From: Apostichopus japonicus | Taxonomy: Eukaryota; Echinodermata; Holothuroidea; Aspidochirotida; Stichopodidae | Direction of reading: 5' to 3' | DNA length: 64,000 nt | Assembly: GCF_037975245.1 (NCBI RefSeq) | Contig: NC_092580.1 | Span: 4,254,501 to 4,318,500 of the forward strand | In this document: positions 23,076-36,093 of the stretch, piece by piece | Layout: each line of letters begins with the position of its first letter | Numbering within the stretch: the stretch's first letter is position 1 | Notes under the pieces: model-generated | Told to the model about the DNA's origin: nothing | Databases searched by the model: none | What the model saw: the letters and a program-made list of their open reading frames with translations, nothing else | Program-made: the position numbers and the translations under genes

Positions 23076-23863
23076 CATGGTTTTCATGACAGTGTGCATG
23101 TATGTTTGTATGACATATCGTGGCTAGTACTGAACATATTTTGGCCACAGTTTGGTTGATTCAAAAGATGTGTTGGAAAAGGAAGAAAAAGAAATGGATG
23201 TTGGTTGAGTAAAGTTAAGGGGTGAAAAACGTCCCGTGGTCTCCAAAAGGTCAAGTGCCCAAACACCTGTTGGAACAGTCAGGTTAAAAGATTTAGTGTA
23301 CAACGAAAAAAAAATGCAAGTAACTCCATAATATCGCTTTAAATTTCCACGACAATGGATTCGTCAATTCAACATTTTGGAATAAATGTTCTGAACTATT
23401 GCCTGGCTTACAGTTAGTCATTCCGACAGTCATGTTAACCCCCCCCCCCCCAAGAAATATAAATGAAAGAAAACGTGTCGCTTAAAAATGTTCATGTCAC
23501 TAATCTTGTAAACAGAACATTGAGGTCATCAATTTGTTGGCCCTACTGAGGGCTACCTTATGTATTTATTAACAAGACAGAAACCTCGGAAGAAATGAAA
23601 TAGCTCGGTTTTATCTGACTGTTGGTCACAATGTTACCATTATATTAATTCTCATATGAACATTTCAACATTGGAAAGAACACAGAAGACTTCGTATGAC
23701 CTATAGGTCACCTGATGCCATAACAAAACAATGGAGGCAGAGGCATGGGGGGGGGGGGGCAGCTGCCCTCCCAGTGTTGTGACTACCCTAAGAACCACAA
23801 GTGCCCCTTGTTCAGGGACAAAAATTAATGTTACCCGCACGGCAACGTGACAGTTTCGGTCCA
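23076..23863. other. intergenic, no gene recognised
   Basis: No coding exon was seen. G/C homopolymer runs occur near 23440 and 23748. The sequence around 23755-23810 (GCAGCTGCCCTCCCAGTGTTGTGACTA in effect) repeats motifs found at the right end of the preceding element. Confidence 0.35.
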
Positions 23864-24141
23864 GTGTAACAGAAGTGTTAGACACCACCATCTATCCCAG
23901 AAAATACACACACAGCTTTCTACCGTCGGTAATTAGACACTAGTGTACAGTCAGTATGTACAGCTGCGGTCAATACCCACAGCACAGTGTATAAACGATA
24001 CAGCGATGGACATTTCAGGTCCAGCTAAAGATAACAAGGTATCACGTTTCATTACTGTCTGCATTTTGTAGCGACACGAACAAAACGTCACTTGCAAGCA
24101 ACATAAAGTTAACTTTTTGGGGCGAGTCTTCAATGCCTTTA
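23864..24141 (-). repeat. dispersed ~300-bp repeat, copy 1
   Basis: On the minus strand this segment starts TTAAAGGCATTGAAGACTCG and matches 30211-30508 on the plus strand over nearly its whole length. Shared blocks include GTATCACGTTTCATTACTGT (in inverse) and ACCGACGGTA...GTGTGTATTTTCTGGGAT. It lacks a short segment present in the other copy. No tRNA-like promoter or poly-A tail was seen, so class is unknown. Confidence 0.75.
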
Positions 24142-27100
24142 AGCATACAGCGTTCACACACAGACCCTCATGCAAGAACAAATATGTGGCAGGCGTTGCA
24201 GACTAATTGGTACAAAGAGGTCATTTTACGACCAAGGCAGGTCGATTACGTAACCTCAAGAAACTTTTCCATGATAGCGTGCTATAGTTTGGGTCTATAC
24301 AGCAGACATTTAAAGGGCATTACAGTACTGGTCAAATGATATATTGCTTAATTAGGAGTGTTTAATTAGACAATTCTATGTCACAGTGAGGTTAAATGGT
24401 TTGAGGGATGAGGGATGAGAGTAAAAGTGATTTGTTGAGGTTTGAGGATATATTAGTGACCATCATTTAACTATTTACCATATTATTTATATATATATCA
24501 ATATCGTTGACTTCGAAAGATATACAATTCATAGAGACTTCAACTTATGTAACGGCGTTATTGATTTGATGTCTCTTGCTTGGTACGATCCATTTTGGCA
24601 CGTAGTTTCTCAGTAGAGCCCCGAAGAGTGAAAACACATATGTTTTGCATAACTCTGACGTAATACACGTGACTACTTCTTTTATTCTAAGAGTTAAAAG
24701 TAAATTGAATTTAGTCGATATTTAAAAGTCACGCACTAATTGTTTATTTGTAGATCGAATATATAGGTCCCTGACTGCGAAAATGGATTCCGCTTGAAAC
24801 ATTTTGTTGACAGTAGTTGTCGAAGCTAATGTGGTAACACATGATCTTGATGGAGATGGTATGTATATCACACACAGATACCAGAAATGAAGAAAAAAAT
24901 AAAGGAATTATGAAGGAAGGTTACCTGTACAAAATATGAAAAAAAATGTTGCTTTATTCAGCCTACACGACCCGTTGCATACGCCGCAAATCTGCCCGTT
25001 TACCGGATGCCAATATATAGGAACTTGTTGCCAAAATTAAATCTGGGGGTATCCTTCTCCAATCGGCTATGGAAATGCTGCAGTCTGCTATGTGTTGGAC
25101 CGTGTTTAGTTTTGAAATGTCCCAGAATAGACCCCTAATATGCTAGAAATTAAAATAATGGTCACCAATGCGTCAACTTCAACAAGCATTTTGCTGCCAC
25201 CCACAAAGTATATTTAACCCCTCATTCCGACGTTGTCTTGTCTAATTTAACACGCCTCGATGTCTGGAAATAATTTGGAGATTCAGAGCCACGAAGGAAA
25301 GTATACTTTTCGAAACCCTTTAAGCAATTTTAAAAACAAGCTTAACTTTGGGGCCAATGCACTGATGACCTTTAAACCTACGAATTTGTGACATTGTGAA
25401 AAAGTAAATCGACATGTTTGCGCTGATGTACTGTCGAGACGTAAATCGAGATGTTAAAAAACAGTGATTTTACTGATTTTACTGACAATTTAAATGAAAT
25501 ATTCTATCAAAAATATAAAATATTTCTAAAAAGAAAAGTATACATTTTGATGAAAGTCTAACACATATAGAGGACTTTGACAGCTCAGAAAACATTGTCA
25601 ATTAAACATCATGAACACTATCGTAAAACAAAAGTAAAGATTTTGAGCAAATCTATGGTTAAATATCAATCAGCTATATCTTGAATTTAGGGTCAAGATA
25701 TGGAGATAGGGTTTTCTGTCGCATCGTCTGCCGCCGGAAATTACCTCTCAGACTTTGGGAGGGGGACAGGGAAGGATGACTCAAGTGGTTTAAATACTAC
25801 GAGTATCCACTGAAACCCATCTGATCCACGTGTTTTTTTTTTTTTAACCAGTCCCACAATATCTGAACGTGCATGCACTTCAGCATTATTTCACGATTGG
25901 CACAGTAAACATGTTCATTGCCTCATGTATACAATAACACACATGCACAAAACAAAACCGCATTCCTCCCCTCACCATGTCTTTAGTCTTAATGCTGTCA
26001 ACGATCTATGCCATGCACCGTGGAGGACTTTAAGAAGGCAAATTTGCTTAGCTTTGGGGCGACGATTGTGGGTTTTTACCGTGCTACTTCTGGTACCGTA
26101 CTAATTTCTGTAATCAACAAGAGAATCTGCATTCAAACTGAAATCGCATTTAAATCCCCCCCCCCTTTTTTATGGAGATATTTGAGGGCGTATATCCCGT
26201 TGTTTTGCAATGACCCCTTCCCCACCCCTCCTCGTCTCTTCCTGGACCTTATTAGACGACCGTTTCCTTCTGATACAACTCGACATAAGATGGCGTGAAT
26301 CAAATATTAAATAAAATAATCGGAGTTTTACCAAGTAAGTTAGGGTAGGCCTAATACTTACGTCTTCGGATATCCCCTCGATGGTATCGTACTTTGCCAA
26401 AATCTTCTGTTGATTGTAGCGTTGCTATGGGAACGTAAATAACCGCGGCAAGAACACAGGGAATCTATTTTTAATGGGTTTGTTTCTTCTTCTTTTTAGT
26501 TGCGGATATAATGTTCTACTTAGGGATATTAAATACACGTCGTCCACAATCGGTTCAATACGCATGCGCCACTATATTCCATGTTTATGGCAGGGTTTTT
26601 TCCTTAAAGAATACACAATATTATTGTTTTTCTTGCTTGACATACAGTAATAATTGTTTGTTGTTGACTCCGAATCGTTTTACTGCCGATCCGTGTAGTT
26701 ACCGGAACGCGTCGTGTGCAAGATTTTCATTGGTGCAAATAATAAGGTTCCTAAAGCGGGGAGTATCACGTGATGCAGCTTTTCGAAGGCTGAACTTATA
26801 AAGGAATGGTAAGTGAGTGTTGGTTGGACTCAGTTTGTTAAGAGGAAAATAGGAAAATGACACAGCTCAACTTCAAGAATCACGCTAAAAAATATCGACA
26901 ATGATGATGGCGTATACAGGAAAACTTACCGTCTGGATACAAATGACGTTACTATGGTAACCAATGCATCCCTGCATTGAACTGCAGGCTTCTTTGTATG
27001 ATGTCGATAGAAATGTTATAAAATATGTATAACCTATTAAATGTGAAATTCAATAATGCAAAATCTAACTCAAAAGGGGGATATTTTACAGCAATGTATA

Positions 27101-30100
27101 TGATATTTTGTCATCAGATATACGGATCAATATTTTAAGCACATTTACATAAATGGGGACTGCGTTTTTGTTTTGTCGGTCATTGATCTTTCACTTCTCG
27201 GTGAACTCTCGCAAAACACATGGTTTGCAGCCTGGTTTATCAGTTATTTGGGAATAATGATATTTTGTCACTTAATATCTCCATCGACCCGAGTTGTTTT
27301 TATTCCTATATACACATCACAATTGTTATCAAACAGAGGGGGTTAACAATACAGTCCCCTCGGGAACTTATAACTGTCCTGTGTTCTGTATAGCACTTCA
27401 TTTAAAGTGCATTTCCCACAATCACATGCGGGTGGACAAAGGAGCCGTCGCACATTTTTCTCAAGAAATTACAGAACGAACCAGGTTACTGCTGTCATTA
27501 ATGACAGATTTGATTTAAGGTTCTTGAAATATGTGTTTCATAACTAATGTCATACAAGGTTCAGTTGCCGTGCGTATGACTTTCCATTAAATGTACTTGT
27601 TTCAAATCCAGTATACTATAGGTTTAATTGATAAAGTTTCTTTTTTTTTTCTGGTATGGAGGTGGCGTTTGCAAATACTTTATCTAAAGTAGTTTAAAAA
27701 CAAACTTAAAAAAAATAGAAGCTACACTAACACGAGCTTACAACGGCAATAAAGTTTCAGTGTCAACACTGTGAACATTCTACCTTAAAACCTGAAAAAG
27801 ACAAACCAATCAAAGAAATTGTAAAAGGGACCAGATCCTATAGTGGCACATATATGACATCACAGATTTACAAAATGGCGGCCTGAAGCACAACTTTTAA
27901 CTAGGAAATCTCCCAAACGAAACAAGATACTGTTTAAGGGAGTCAAAAAGCTAAATGATGGCGGTTGTGTTTCTGCCTCCTTAAAAGGCGATCTATATAC
28001 AGGAGTTATTAATAGAAGGAAAGATCACATGATGTAAAAAGCTTTGTTCCTAAATAGTCATAAATTTGAGAATAATATTGTTCGAGATTTTGCAAATAAC
28101 TGGCAGGAGAAATTCAAACCCTTTACCCCGTACGACTGCCCTCTCCAAGATGGTAAACTTTGTGGAAAAAAGTAGGTTCATGACGTGTTGGAGTAAAAAA
28201 AAGCACACAACACATTGGTACGTGCTTTGGCTCCCTATCTGTTCTTCTTGGTACTTCTCAGGCGTGCGTGACTTTGATAATATTTCGCCTTGGTCCGCAT
28301 AATGAAGACATAACTTTATCCTCCTCCACCCCCCCCCCCCAACCCCATATTCCCTCATCTGAAGCCAGTGAGGTAATAGCAACGCATGTCTGCCCAGGAT
28401 GCAGGGAGGAAGAAACAAATTCGGAATAACACTGAATAATTGCCCAGATTTAAAAAAAAAAATACTGAGGTGTTTAAAGGTGAAAATATACCCAGACTAT
28501 ACATTGTGTTCCAGGAACCAAAACTGCGAGGATCGTCAAATGTGTCTTTCTTTTCGTTTTTGAAGTCTTTTGGGATTCTTTTACTGAAAGAGATCGAGTT
28601 CTCCAAGTGATTTCTCTCAGTCACAATACTTTGTTTACATTCAACTCTATCAGTCTTACCCCTGGGTAGGGTCAATTTTCATGTCACCTTTTAAGTGGAA
28701 GTTATAGGAGAAAATACCCCCCCCCCCCAACCCCGCCAAAGAAAAAAAGGATCAGAGGAAAAAACTTCGTCATCCGGCCGCCGTTTCGACGTACAATGAC
28801 GAAAGAGATATATAAACATCCATGTAAACGTGTCTAGAATGTGACGAAATTTTGACACGTGCCTCGGCTTCACATTTGTTTCTATATAGGGAACGTACAG
28901 GGGTTTCTATCAAACCCTATACGTCACAATCTTCGCGGTTGGTCTGGAGACAGATAAATATTTTTTCTTCTCCTTACTTTCTTATTTATTAATCTGAAGC
29001 CAATGTGAAGTATTATCATAGAAAACGAATCCGACATGGGCTCTAGCGATGTTTTACTGAATCGAGATAACATTACAAATACTCTTTCTTCGTTCACAAT
29101 ACTTTGTATACATTTTAAAGCATCTGAGTCTTATGCTTTTGAGGTCAATCTTTGACTATCAATTTTGGAGTATACAAGCAGAAAGGGGAAGAAGTTATAA
29201 ACGGAAGAAGAAGAGGAGGTGGAGGAGGAGGAGGATAAAAGAAGAGCGAAAAGTTGGTTATTCGGTGAACAATGACTATGAGAGGTACTCTGTGTATTAG
29301 AGGTTGCTTAGATGGTGACTGACATCCCTACCAACACCTCTTCCTCTTATATATTCTTAAAGTGAAGTTATAGCGGTAGCCAACAATTTGATGACTCCCG
29401 ACAGATGCACATCAAAGTGTGAGGTAGGCCTATGTTATTTTTTTCTTTTCCGTTTCTCATTATTTCAGGTCTATAAACCCATGTATGCATCATGCACTCA
29501 AAGTACCACGATCACTCGGTAATTTCTCAAATTCCGTTTGATTGGCTTATTCGCCTTCCAGCAGTAATATCACTAATATGACATTTAAAACTAACCTTCT
29601 TATCGGGTTAATAAATCGTTAAGTATAGATATCGTATATAATATATCATCCTTAGCATATACCCGAGTGTCCTCTTATCAAAACATGTCAGTCATTGCTC
29701 TTGTTTAGGAAATATGTCACCTTTTGTCTTTACATCTAAGCAGATACCGCATGCAGTATTTAATCAGAGATGATCTTTGAGTGGGATCTGTAATTGTCAA
29801 TAAAATGTTATGTTTATCGCTTGTATTAACTACTGGCCAAGGTAGACCTCCTACCGGCGCTCACAAGACGAGGCGTGATCAGTGCAGAGTACGAATAGTT
29901 TAGTGTTTTTGCATCAAATATTATAAAAACAAATGTTACATTATTTTTTCAACCACCCCCCCCCCCCTCCCCTCTCACTATCTTTCCATTCTGAAAAGGA
30001 AACAAGGTTAAGAATAAACAAATCATTCATTACATTGACTCAAGTTTGTGGGATAAAAAATAGACCCGGCAAATTTCATTTGGCGCGGCGGGGGTGGGGG

Positions 30101-30210
30101 GGGGGGGTGGGTACATTACATGGGGGATGCGTTGCCTCATGCTCACTCAGCAGCTCCTCTCCTTCCTTGGTGACGCAGGCTACTGCGGATATCTAGCTAT
30201 ACGCGAATAT
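24142..30210. other. intergenic 6 kb, no gene recognised
   Basis: Both strands were scanned for exons with flanking splice sites or conserved motifs and none was convincing. It holds G/C homopolymers (26155, 28330, 28720, 29948, 30092), a purine-rich GAA/GGA tract near 29200-29250 and one candidate core promoter (26766-26836). The open frames here are short and compositionally random. Confidence 0.4.
26766..26836 (+). promoter_or_regulatory. weak candidate core promoter (E-box, TATA, initiator)
   Basis: A palindromic TCACGTGA (26766-26773), a TATA-like TTATAAAG (26796-26803) and an initiator-like TCAGTTT (26830-26836) are spaced as in a TATA promoter, with about 35 bases from TATA to the initiator A. 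An inverted CCAAT motif lies upstream. No recognised gene follows on this strand for 20 kb, so this may be chance. Confidence 0.2.
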
Positions 30211-30508
30211 TAAAGGCACTGAAGACTCGCCCCAAACCGCGTGCCGCTCTCTGAAAAAGTTAACTTTCCGGTGCTTGCAAGTGAAGTTTTCTTCTTGTCG
30301 CTACAAAATGCAGACAGTAATGAAACGTGATACCTTGTTATCTTTTATCCAGACCTGAGATGTTCTTCGCTGCTATGTATACACTGTGTTGTGGGTATTG
30401 ACTGTAGCTGTATGTATTGACTGTACACTAGTGTCTAATTACCGACGGTAGCTAGCTGTGTGTGTATTTTCTGGGATCGATGGTGGTGTCTAACACTTCC
30501 GTTACACC
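30211..30508 (+). repeat. dispersed ~300-bp repeat, copy 2
   Basis: It starts TAAAGGCACTGAAGACTCG and is the inverse partner of 23864-24141. Similarity ends around the GTTACAC near 30505, beyond which the two flanks differ. Confidence 0.75.
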
Positions 30509-31514
30509 TCATTCGAAACTAGGTCAGATTACCGGCATGAGACGTTTCTTTGTGCGTCTTCTTTGTGAGTCTTCATACTCTTTAAGGAGCTGGATCAGAC
30601 TGATGCAAATTAAAGTTACCAACTATCGCCAAGTGATACATACCCACCAGCCTTTGTTTTAAAAGATGCTTGATTCTAGTTTTGCCGGCTTTTTTGTTTG
30701 TCTATTATGATCGAACGGGATTGTAATTTATAACACTTAGTTAACGAGCGAGAAATTAATCAATATTTCGAGTTAGCATTTAGAATCAAATGAAATTGTA
30801 AAATCAAGTTCAAACTGAATATAGAAACCTTTATGCTTCGTTATTCTTTCATTGGGCGATTATGGTATCTTCGAACAACATTATATCAAAGTATTACAGC
30901 GATCAAAGTGAACTCGAAATGCCTATGTAGATAATATTTGATATAACATTGCAATAAACATATCTTCTATAAATCGGACGGAAAGTGAAATATACCGCTG
31001 GAGCACAATCAAATATAAGGAGGTTGAGTATCAGTTTATTGTCCTAGCCCCCCCCCCCCCCCCCCTCAAACCCATTTTCATAACCTTCCTGTATCGTTCC
31101 CTTCCCAATTCTCGCTACCACCATGTGCGCACGCGCAAATGCAGGCCAGTCACCATGAATTCTGAGTTGGAGGGTGGGGGGGGGGCACGAACAAATTTAA
31201 GTTGGGGAATGATCGATTTAAAAGAGGGTCACAATATTTGTGTCCTGTAACTTGTAAGGTTACAGCCGCAACAGCGCAACAAATTTATTTATTTTGTATA
31301 CGTCGGCGCTGAAATAATTGTTGTGTCACCAATAGTGCAGTGTGTCAGCATTCTGCAAGCTAGACTATAAAAATACAAGTAGGCTATGAATCACACTCAA
31401 ATGGCTTGGTACTACTTTGCACAGACAGCGACATCATCACGGTACTGTATCGGTTCCATTATTACAATTATAATATTGGGAAGAACCTCCCTGACGCGTG
31501 CCCATTCGTGGCTA
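30509..31514. other. intergenic, no gene recognised
   Basis: A run of about 18 C residues at 31049-31067 and a G run near 31177 are the only notable features. Confidence 0.35.
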
Positions 31515-31775
31515 TACGAGCATGCGTGTTCCTCTTTCCTTTCCACAACCCATCCCTTCCTCCCTCGTCCCTTCCTGGTTGCGGGCCTGCGTGTTCTCCC
31601 TTTCATTCCACAACGCCCCCTCCCTCGTCCCCTTCTTGGTTGCGAGCCTGCGTGTTATCCCTTTCCTTCCACAACGCTTCCCCCTCCCTCCTCCGTGCCC
31701 TTCTGATTGCGGTCCTGCGTGTCCCCCTTTCCCTTCCACAATCCCTCCCTCCCTCTTGCTTGGTGATGCATGGTA
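31515..31775. repeat. minisatellite, about 4 units of 61-67 bp
   Basis: The motif TGCGTGTT/C recurs at 31523, 31588, 31649 and 31716. Each copy is followed by a pyrimidine-rich segment with TTCCACAAC and then CTCCCTC. Long open frames across it on both strands come from the repeat composition and are not genes. Confidence 0.85.
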
Positions 31776-32055
31776 CCTTATTGGGTGGGTCGACCATGTT
31801 CACTCGCTTCAAATGAGTTTTATATATACAAAGTCATTGCAAACCGTTCCGGGAACACCCCTACTCTTAGATCCCTCCCCCAGGACAGTATCACAAATAA
31901 CCCTAAACCTCCTGCTGTCATAAAAATCTTGATCAGCCCCTGTATTTTTTTTGTAGTTCAAGTTATAATTAGTTGCCGAATCAGCTATGAGTTAGTTTGT
32001 GAAGGGAGGGTAATGGGCACAAATTTATCAACAAAACCACAAACGTACCGACCAT

Positions 32056-32264
32056 AGGCATACGAGGTGGGGGTGTCTTCCCCCCCCCAAAAAAAAAAAA
32101 TCTGAACACCTAAGATACGGGCAAATAATCTGTGCAAATTAGGGCAAATGATAGCACCATTTTTCATATAATCCCCCATATATAAACACAATTTTCAAAG
32201 GGGAGGGGATACCCCATTAGACCCCTCCCCCAGGAAGGCAGTCTGAAGTCGGGCAACAGTTCGA
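32056..32264. mobile_element. MITE remnant of the G/C-tract family
   Basis: It begins near CATAGGCATACGAGG and contains the block GGGGAGGGG...TTAGACCCCTCCCCCAGG shared with the MITE at 12063-12429. Its right part is interrupted by the LINE that follows. C-rich sequence after the LINE (33349-33430) may be its continuation, but no right terminus was identified. Confidence 0.5.
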
Positions 32265-33340
32265 AATAACATATATATTTATTCGAGATGAGTTATCTAC
32301 CATTAATGATGATGCGACCATATTAACTTTGCCTCTCTGGAATAATGGGCTGATTGAAATTGGTAACAGTCCAGTGTATTACAAGCGCTGGTATGACAAA
32401 GGTATCCGTTTTGTTTGCGATTTTGTCACAGTTGATGGCAGGTTTTATAGTTTTGACAATTTCATCCAAAAGTATCTTGTTTCCACGAATTTTGTAGAAT
32501 ATTATGGTATTATTAACTCCATTAAAACTTTTTGGAATGGACCTGCTCTGGATGGGAATATGGATATTGCTTTTCCAAACAATTGCTACTTTAACAAAAT
32601 GCTTTACAATGGTATGTTCCGTTCGAAAGATATTTACAACAAGTTACTACAGGATTCGAAGTTGATTCAGAAATCCTATACGAAATGGTGTGGTACCCTC
32701 GATATTACTGAGGAAGATTGGTCTTTTTATTGTTCAGTGCCATTCAAGTGTTCTGGTGATGTTAATTTGAGGTGGTTTCAGTATAGGCTGCTTCAGAGGA
32801 TTATCCCGTCCAATAAGTACTTGCATTTAATAAAAGCAATTACTCATGACACCTGTACTTTTTGTCATAGGTATGTTGAGACAATTGAACATTTGTTCTA
32901 TTATTGCCCACTCTCAGCTAGGCTTTGGAATCATCTCCAAACTTTGTTAAACAATATAGATATTGGTATACTACTAGACATTAAGACAGTGTTGTTTGGT
33001 GCGGACATTGCCAGAGAGCTGAATTTGATTATAATTTTAGTTAAGAAATTCATTTTCAACTGCAACGTACGGAAAGAAATTCCACTGCAGAATAAGTTAC
33101 TATTGTTTCTGAGGGACTATTTTCTATTACAAAAAAACATTTTGTTGCGTAATATGAAAAGCAGTGTTTGGAGGAAATATTGGTACCCTTGGTATAATTT
33201 TTTACAACTTCAGAATGTATTAAAATAAATACTTTTTAGTTTTTTCTAGGAATTTTCACTAAGTCACCATTAGAGTGCTATATTATGTTAAGTTATAGTT
33301 GCAAGAGAAATAAAAAAAAAGAGAAAAAAAAAAAAAAAAA
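32265..33340 (+). mobile_element. 5'-truncated LINE (L1/Tx1-like)
   Basis: A 1076-bp insertion flanked by a direct repeat CAGTTCGA (32257-32264 and 33341-33348; possibly AACAGTTCGA) and ending in an A-rich tail (about 33309-33340). It encodes the C-terminal part of a non-LTR retrotransposon ORF2. It fits target-primed insertion with 5' truncation. Confidence 0.85.
32329..33228 (+). pseudogene. C-terminal fragment of LINE ORF2 (post-RT region)
   Basis: About 300 residues stay open; the frame runs in from the truncation point and has no true start codon. It lacks the endonuclease and reverse transcriptase cores. The recognisable part is the zinc-knuckle-like CTFCHRYVETIEHLFYYC (CX2CX8HX4C) near residue 182, preceded by LRWFQYRLLQRIIPSNKYL. 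This matches the RVT-associated zinc domain C-terminal to the RT of L1/Tx1-type elements. The absence of stops suggests a fairly young copy. Not a host gene. Confidence 0.85.
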
Positions 33341-33518
33341 CAGTTCGACTTTCCGTCAAGAACGGTCCTGCCCCCTCCCCAACCTTGGCGGCAAGTAGTT
33401 CTACCCTTCCCCCTCCCTCCCACCCCAGTCAGAAATGAACCTTTCTATAGTTACCCCGTTATAGTAGCTGTGATTGCCATCCCATCACCACCCCACCACT
33501 ATTATAGCCTATTCTATA

Positions 33519-34010
33519 TTAAGTAGGGCATATGCTTAAAGAAATATCAGCTTGAAGCATATCAACGATGTTGATGCACGCTAGTCTACTGAACCGGTAC
33601 TTCGAATGCATCTGTCGGTCTGTCCATTGATGTAGTGGGTTGGTTCTGTCCCTAAATACCCTTTCCCTTCGTAGAGCTTGTTGGTTTTCTCTTTCAAGCA
33701 GCCCAAAAGCCATATACATAGCCATCATTGGCATCCATATTAAACACCTAAATAAGCAATGATGTGTTTTGATTGAAATTTCCCGCCTAATTGACATGTG
33801 ACACTTAAGAACATACTTAAGAATGATCCTGATCATTCTTAAAGTTAAGAACGATTTCAGGACAAAGATAAGAATGAATTCTTCTTAAGTTGCTTTATGA
33901 AATAGAAGATAAGAATGTTCTTAAAGTTAAGAACAATTACAGACTTAAGAATGATTATTCTTCTTAAGTCCTAGATAAGAATGTTCTTAACTTTTATGAA
34001 ATAGGGCCCT
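33519..34010 (-). mobile_element. PIF/Harbinger element fragment
   Basis: The right border (about 33995-34010), read inverted, starts AGGGCCCTATTTCATAAAAG, a terminus typical of Harbinger-type elements. Inside it lie inverted and direct repeats of TTAAGAATG/CATTCTTAA. On the minus strand 33519-33836 encodes a HARBI1-like N-terminal segment (RRERVFRDRTNPL, then HSKYRFSRLACINIVDML). No catalytic part follows and no left terminus or 3-bp duplication was found, so it is a truncated copy. Confidence 0.7.
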
Positions 34011-36093
34011 GGACATTAAAAAATTATAAACAATAATACTCTTTCGCTAGCTATTCTAAAGAATTTATATGTTATGATAGGACTTCCGTCGTCAATGTAA
34101 AATATTTATTCAGCAATTCAAACTGACTTGATTGAAAATTAATTAATAGCGATTTTAATTATCTTACGAATGGGAAAGATCCATTACGGAAATAAACAAA
34201 GATGATAATTGCTTGTGGATGAAAGATCAAAACAGCCATTTGTGTTCAACTCATCAAACTTATGGGAAGAATAACATGTATAACTTTTGATACTCTTATC
34301 AAGAAACGTCTCACTTAGCGTCCGAGTATAATGACTTCAATTTGTTTCCCCATACTCTGTGGGTGTGGGGGGTTGGGGGTCTATACTGGTACACATACCA
34401 TAAGTGAATTTAGGGTGTATATATATTGTGATATACTGGCAGTACTTTATATATCTCTCTCTCATTTGGTAATGCTAAATGTAAAATCCTGTCATGAGCG
34501 ATGACGGATTTTAAGGAAATTTGTGTACGTTAGAACACTGTAGTGATCAAAACTCTTTAGTCAACACGACTTCTTCAAAAGCGTAAAAGCTAACATACAG
34601 ACAATTATCCCCTTCCCATACACCATGCAATCAAGAAACAACAATAAAGAAAAAAAACAAAATAACATCCGCCACCCCCCCCCCTCCCCACCCAAATCCC
34701 CCTCACTTACCCCTATATTCTATAATTAACAGTCCTGGTTCCCTGGCAATGGGCCTACTTTTATGGATTTGTTTAAAGATTTTTTTTTTTTACAAATTTT
34801 GAAATGTTTATTACCGATCTAAACTTCTAAAACGTTAGTGGAGGGAAGAATATAAAAGAAATAGCTCAAGAACGATAAAACCTTTCCTAGAATTTTGTGG
34901 ATCTTTGGGAAACTTCAAGTTAGAACTGCAGTTATATTATCATATATACAGAGACTAGTTTATTGTCTCTAGTTTATTGCCACCCTGCATGCTATCCAAT
35001 CAATTATATCAACCAGTCGCCCTCTATAGGTAGACGTTATAAAACACGGATAATGAAACGAGGATGTGTAAAGTGAAAGGATGCCTATCGGATTGACGGG
35101 AAGGGGAGGGGAGGGAGGAAGGCAGCGAAATTGAGAAGAAAACTCTTATACCACAAAAGGGGATGTGTATAGTAACTATAATAAAGAATTGGAACGAGGC
35201 CCATCGGATTTGCGGGGAGAGGAATGGAGGGGCGGGGTGTGGGGGGGGGGGAGGAGGGAAGGCGGCGGCATTTGAAAGGAAACTCTTACCACAAATGTTA
35301 AAACTTGCTTCAATAGCTAATCTGTGTTTATTTTAGAATGTTATCACTGCCACGACACCTCGGATGGGATAGCCTCAAAATGTTGCAATTTAAGCAGTCA
35401 ACCTTGAATTTAAAACTGAATTGTAAGTAAACAATTGCAGACGACAGTACGATGTAGGGTTAGACAACCTACAAAAACAAAATGATGATAATATTAATCA
35501 AATTTATTAAAGCCATTTGACTGTAAATAAAATGGAGAATAATTACATTTTTGTTACCGTTATAGCCCGTAAAAAAAAATCCCGTGTACTCTATGTTGCT
35601 GGAAGTACCTTTAATATCCGAGAAATAACCCGGCCTATAATCGGCGTTTTTCAAAGTGACTGAACTATATAGTTTAACATACTACTGACCATGTACAAGC
35701 AATACTACGATCTGACAATTAATATGAAACTAGGCGATTTTTGTGGTCTATACTTGTATCCAATCATTACAACTGTTACTGGCAAATCATGTTGGAATTC
35801 ATCCTTGCATGAGCGCTCTGTTGTTTATGTTAAGTTGGAATGATTAATGTTGAAGCTCAGTGCAAGACTCGAACTCGGGAACTGACGTCATCAAATTTTC
35901 GTAAAGAAGCCTTCCGCACGTGTCACATACGTGCACATATTGAAATCCATAATAAATATAGATATTGCTGCATTATATTAATAGGCCTACATAATTAATC
36001 CACCCATGCAAGTCTTCTAGTTTGCTAGACTATATTGTTGAATGAATCAACACTGGTAAAAATATCTGCAATATCCGCAACCCCATGTTGGAA
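34011..36093. other. intergenic, no gene; imperfect tandem duplication
   Basis: 35061-35160 and 35161-35299 are diverged copies of one segment (GGATGTGTA..., CATCGGATT..., G-rich, AAACTCTTA.CACAAA). A C-run lies near 34676. No exon was recognised. Confidence 0.4.

Noticed and set aside
31386-31923. Overlapping open frames of 64-141 codons on both strands
   Set aside because: All arise from the 61-67 bp pyrimidine-rich minisatellite, which stays open in several frames.
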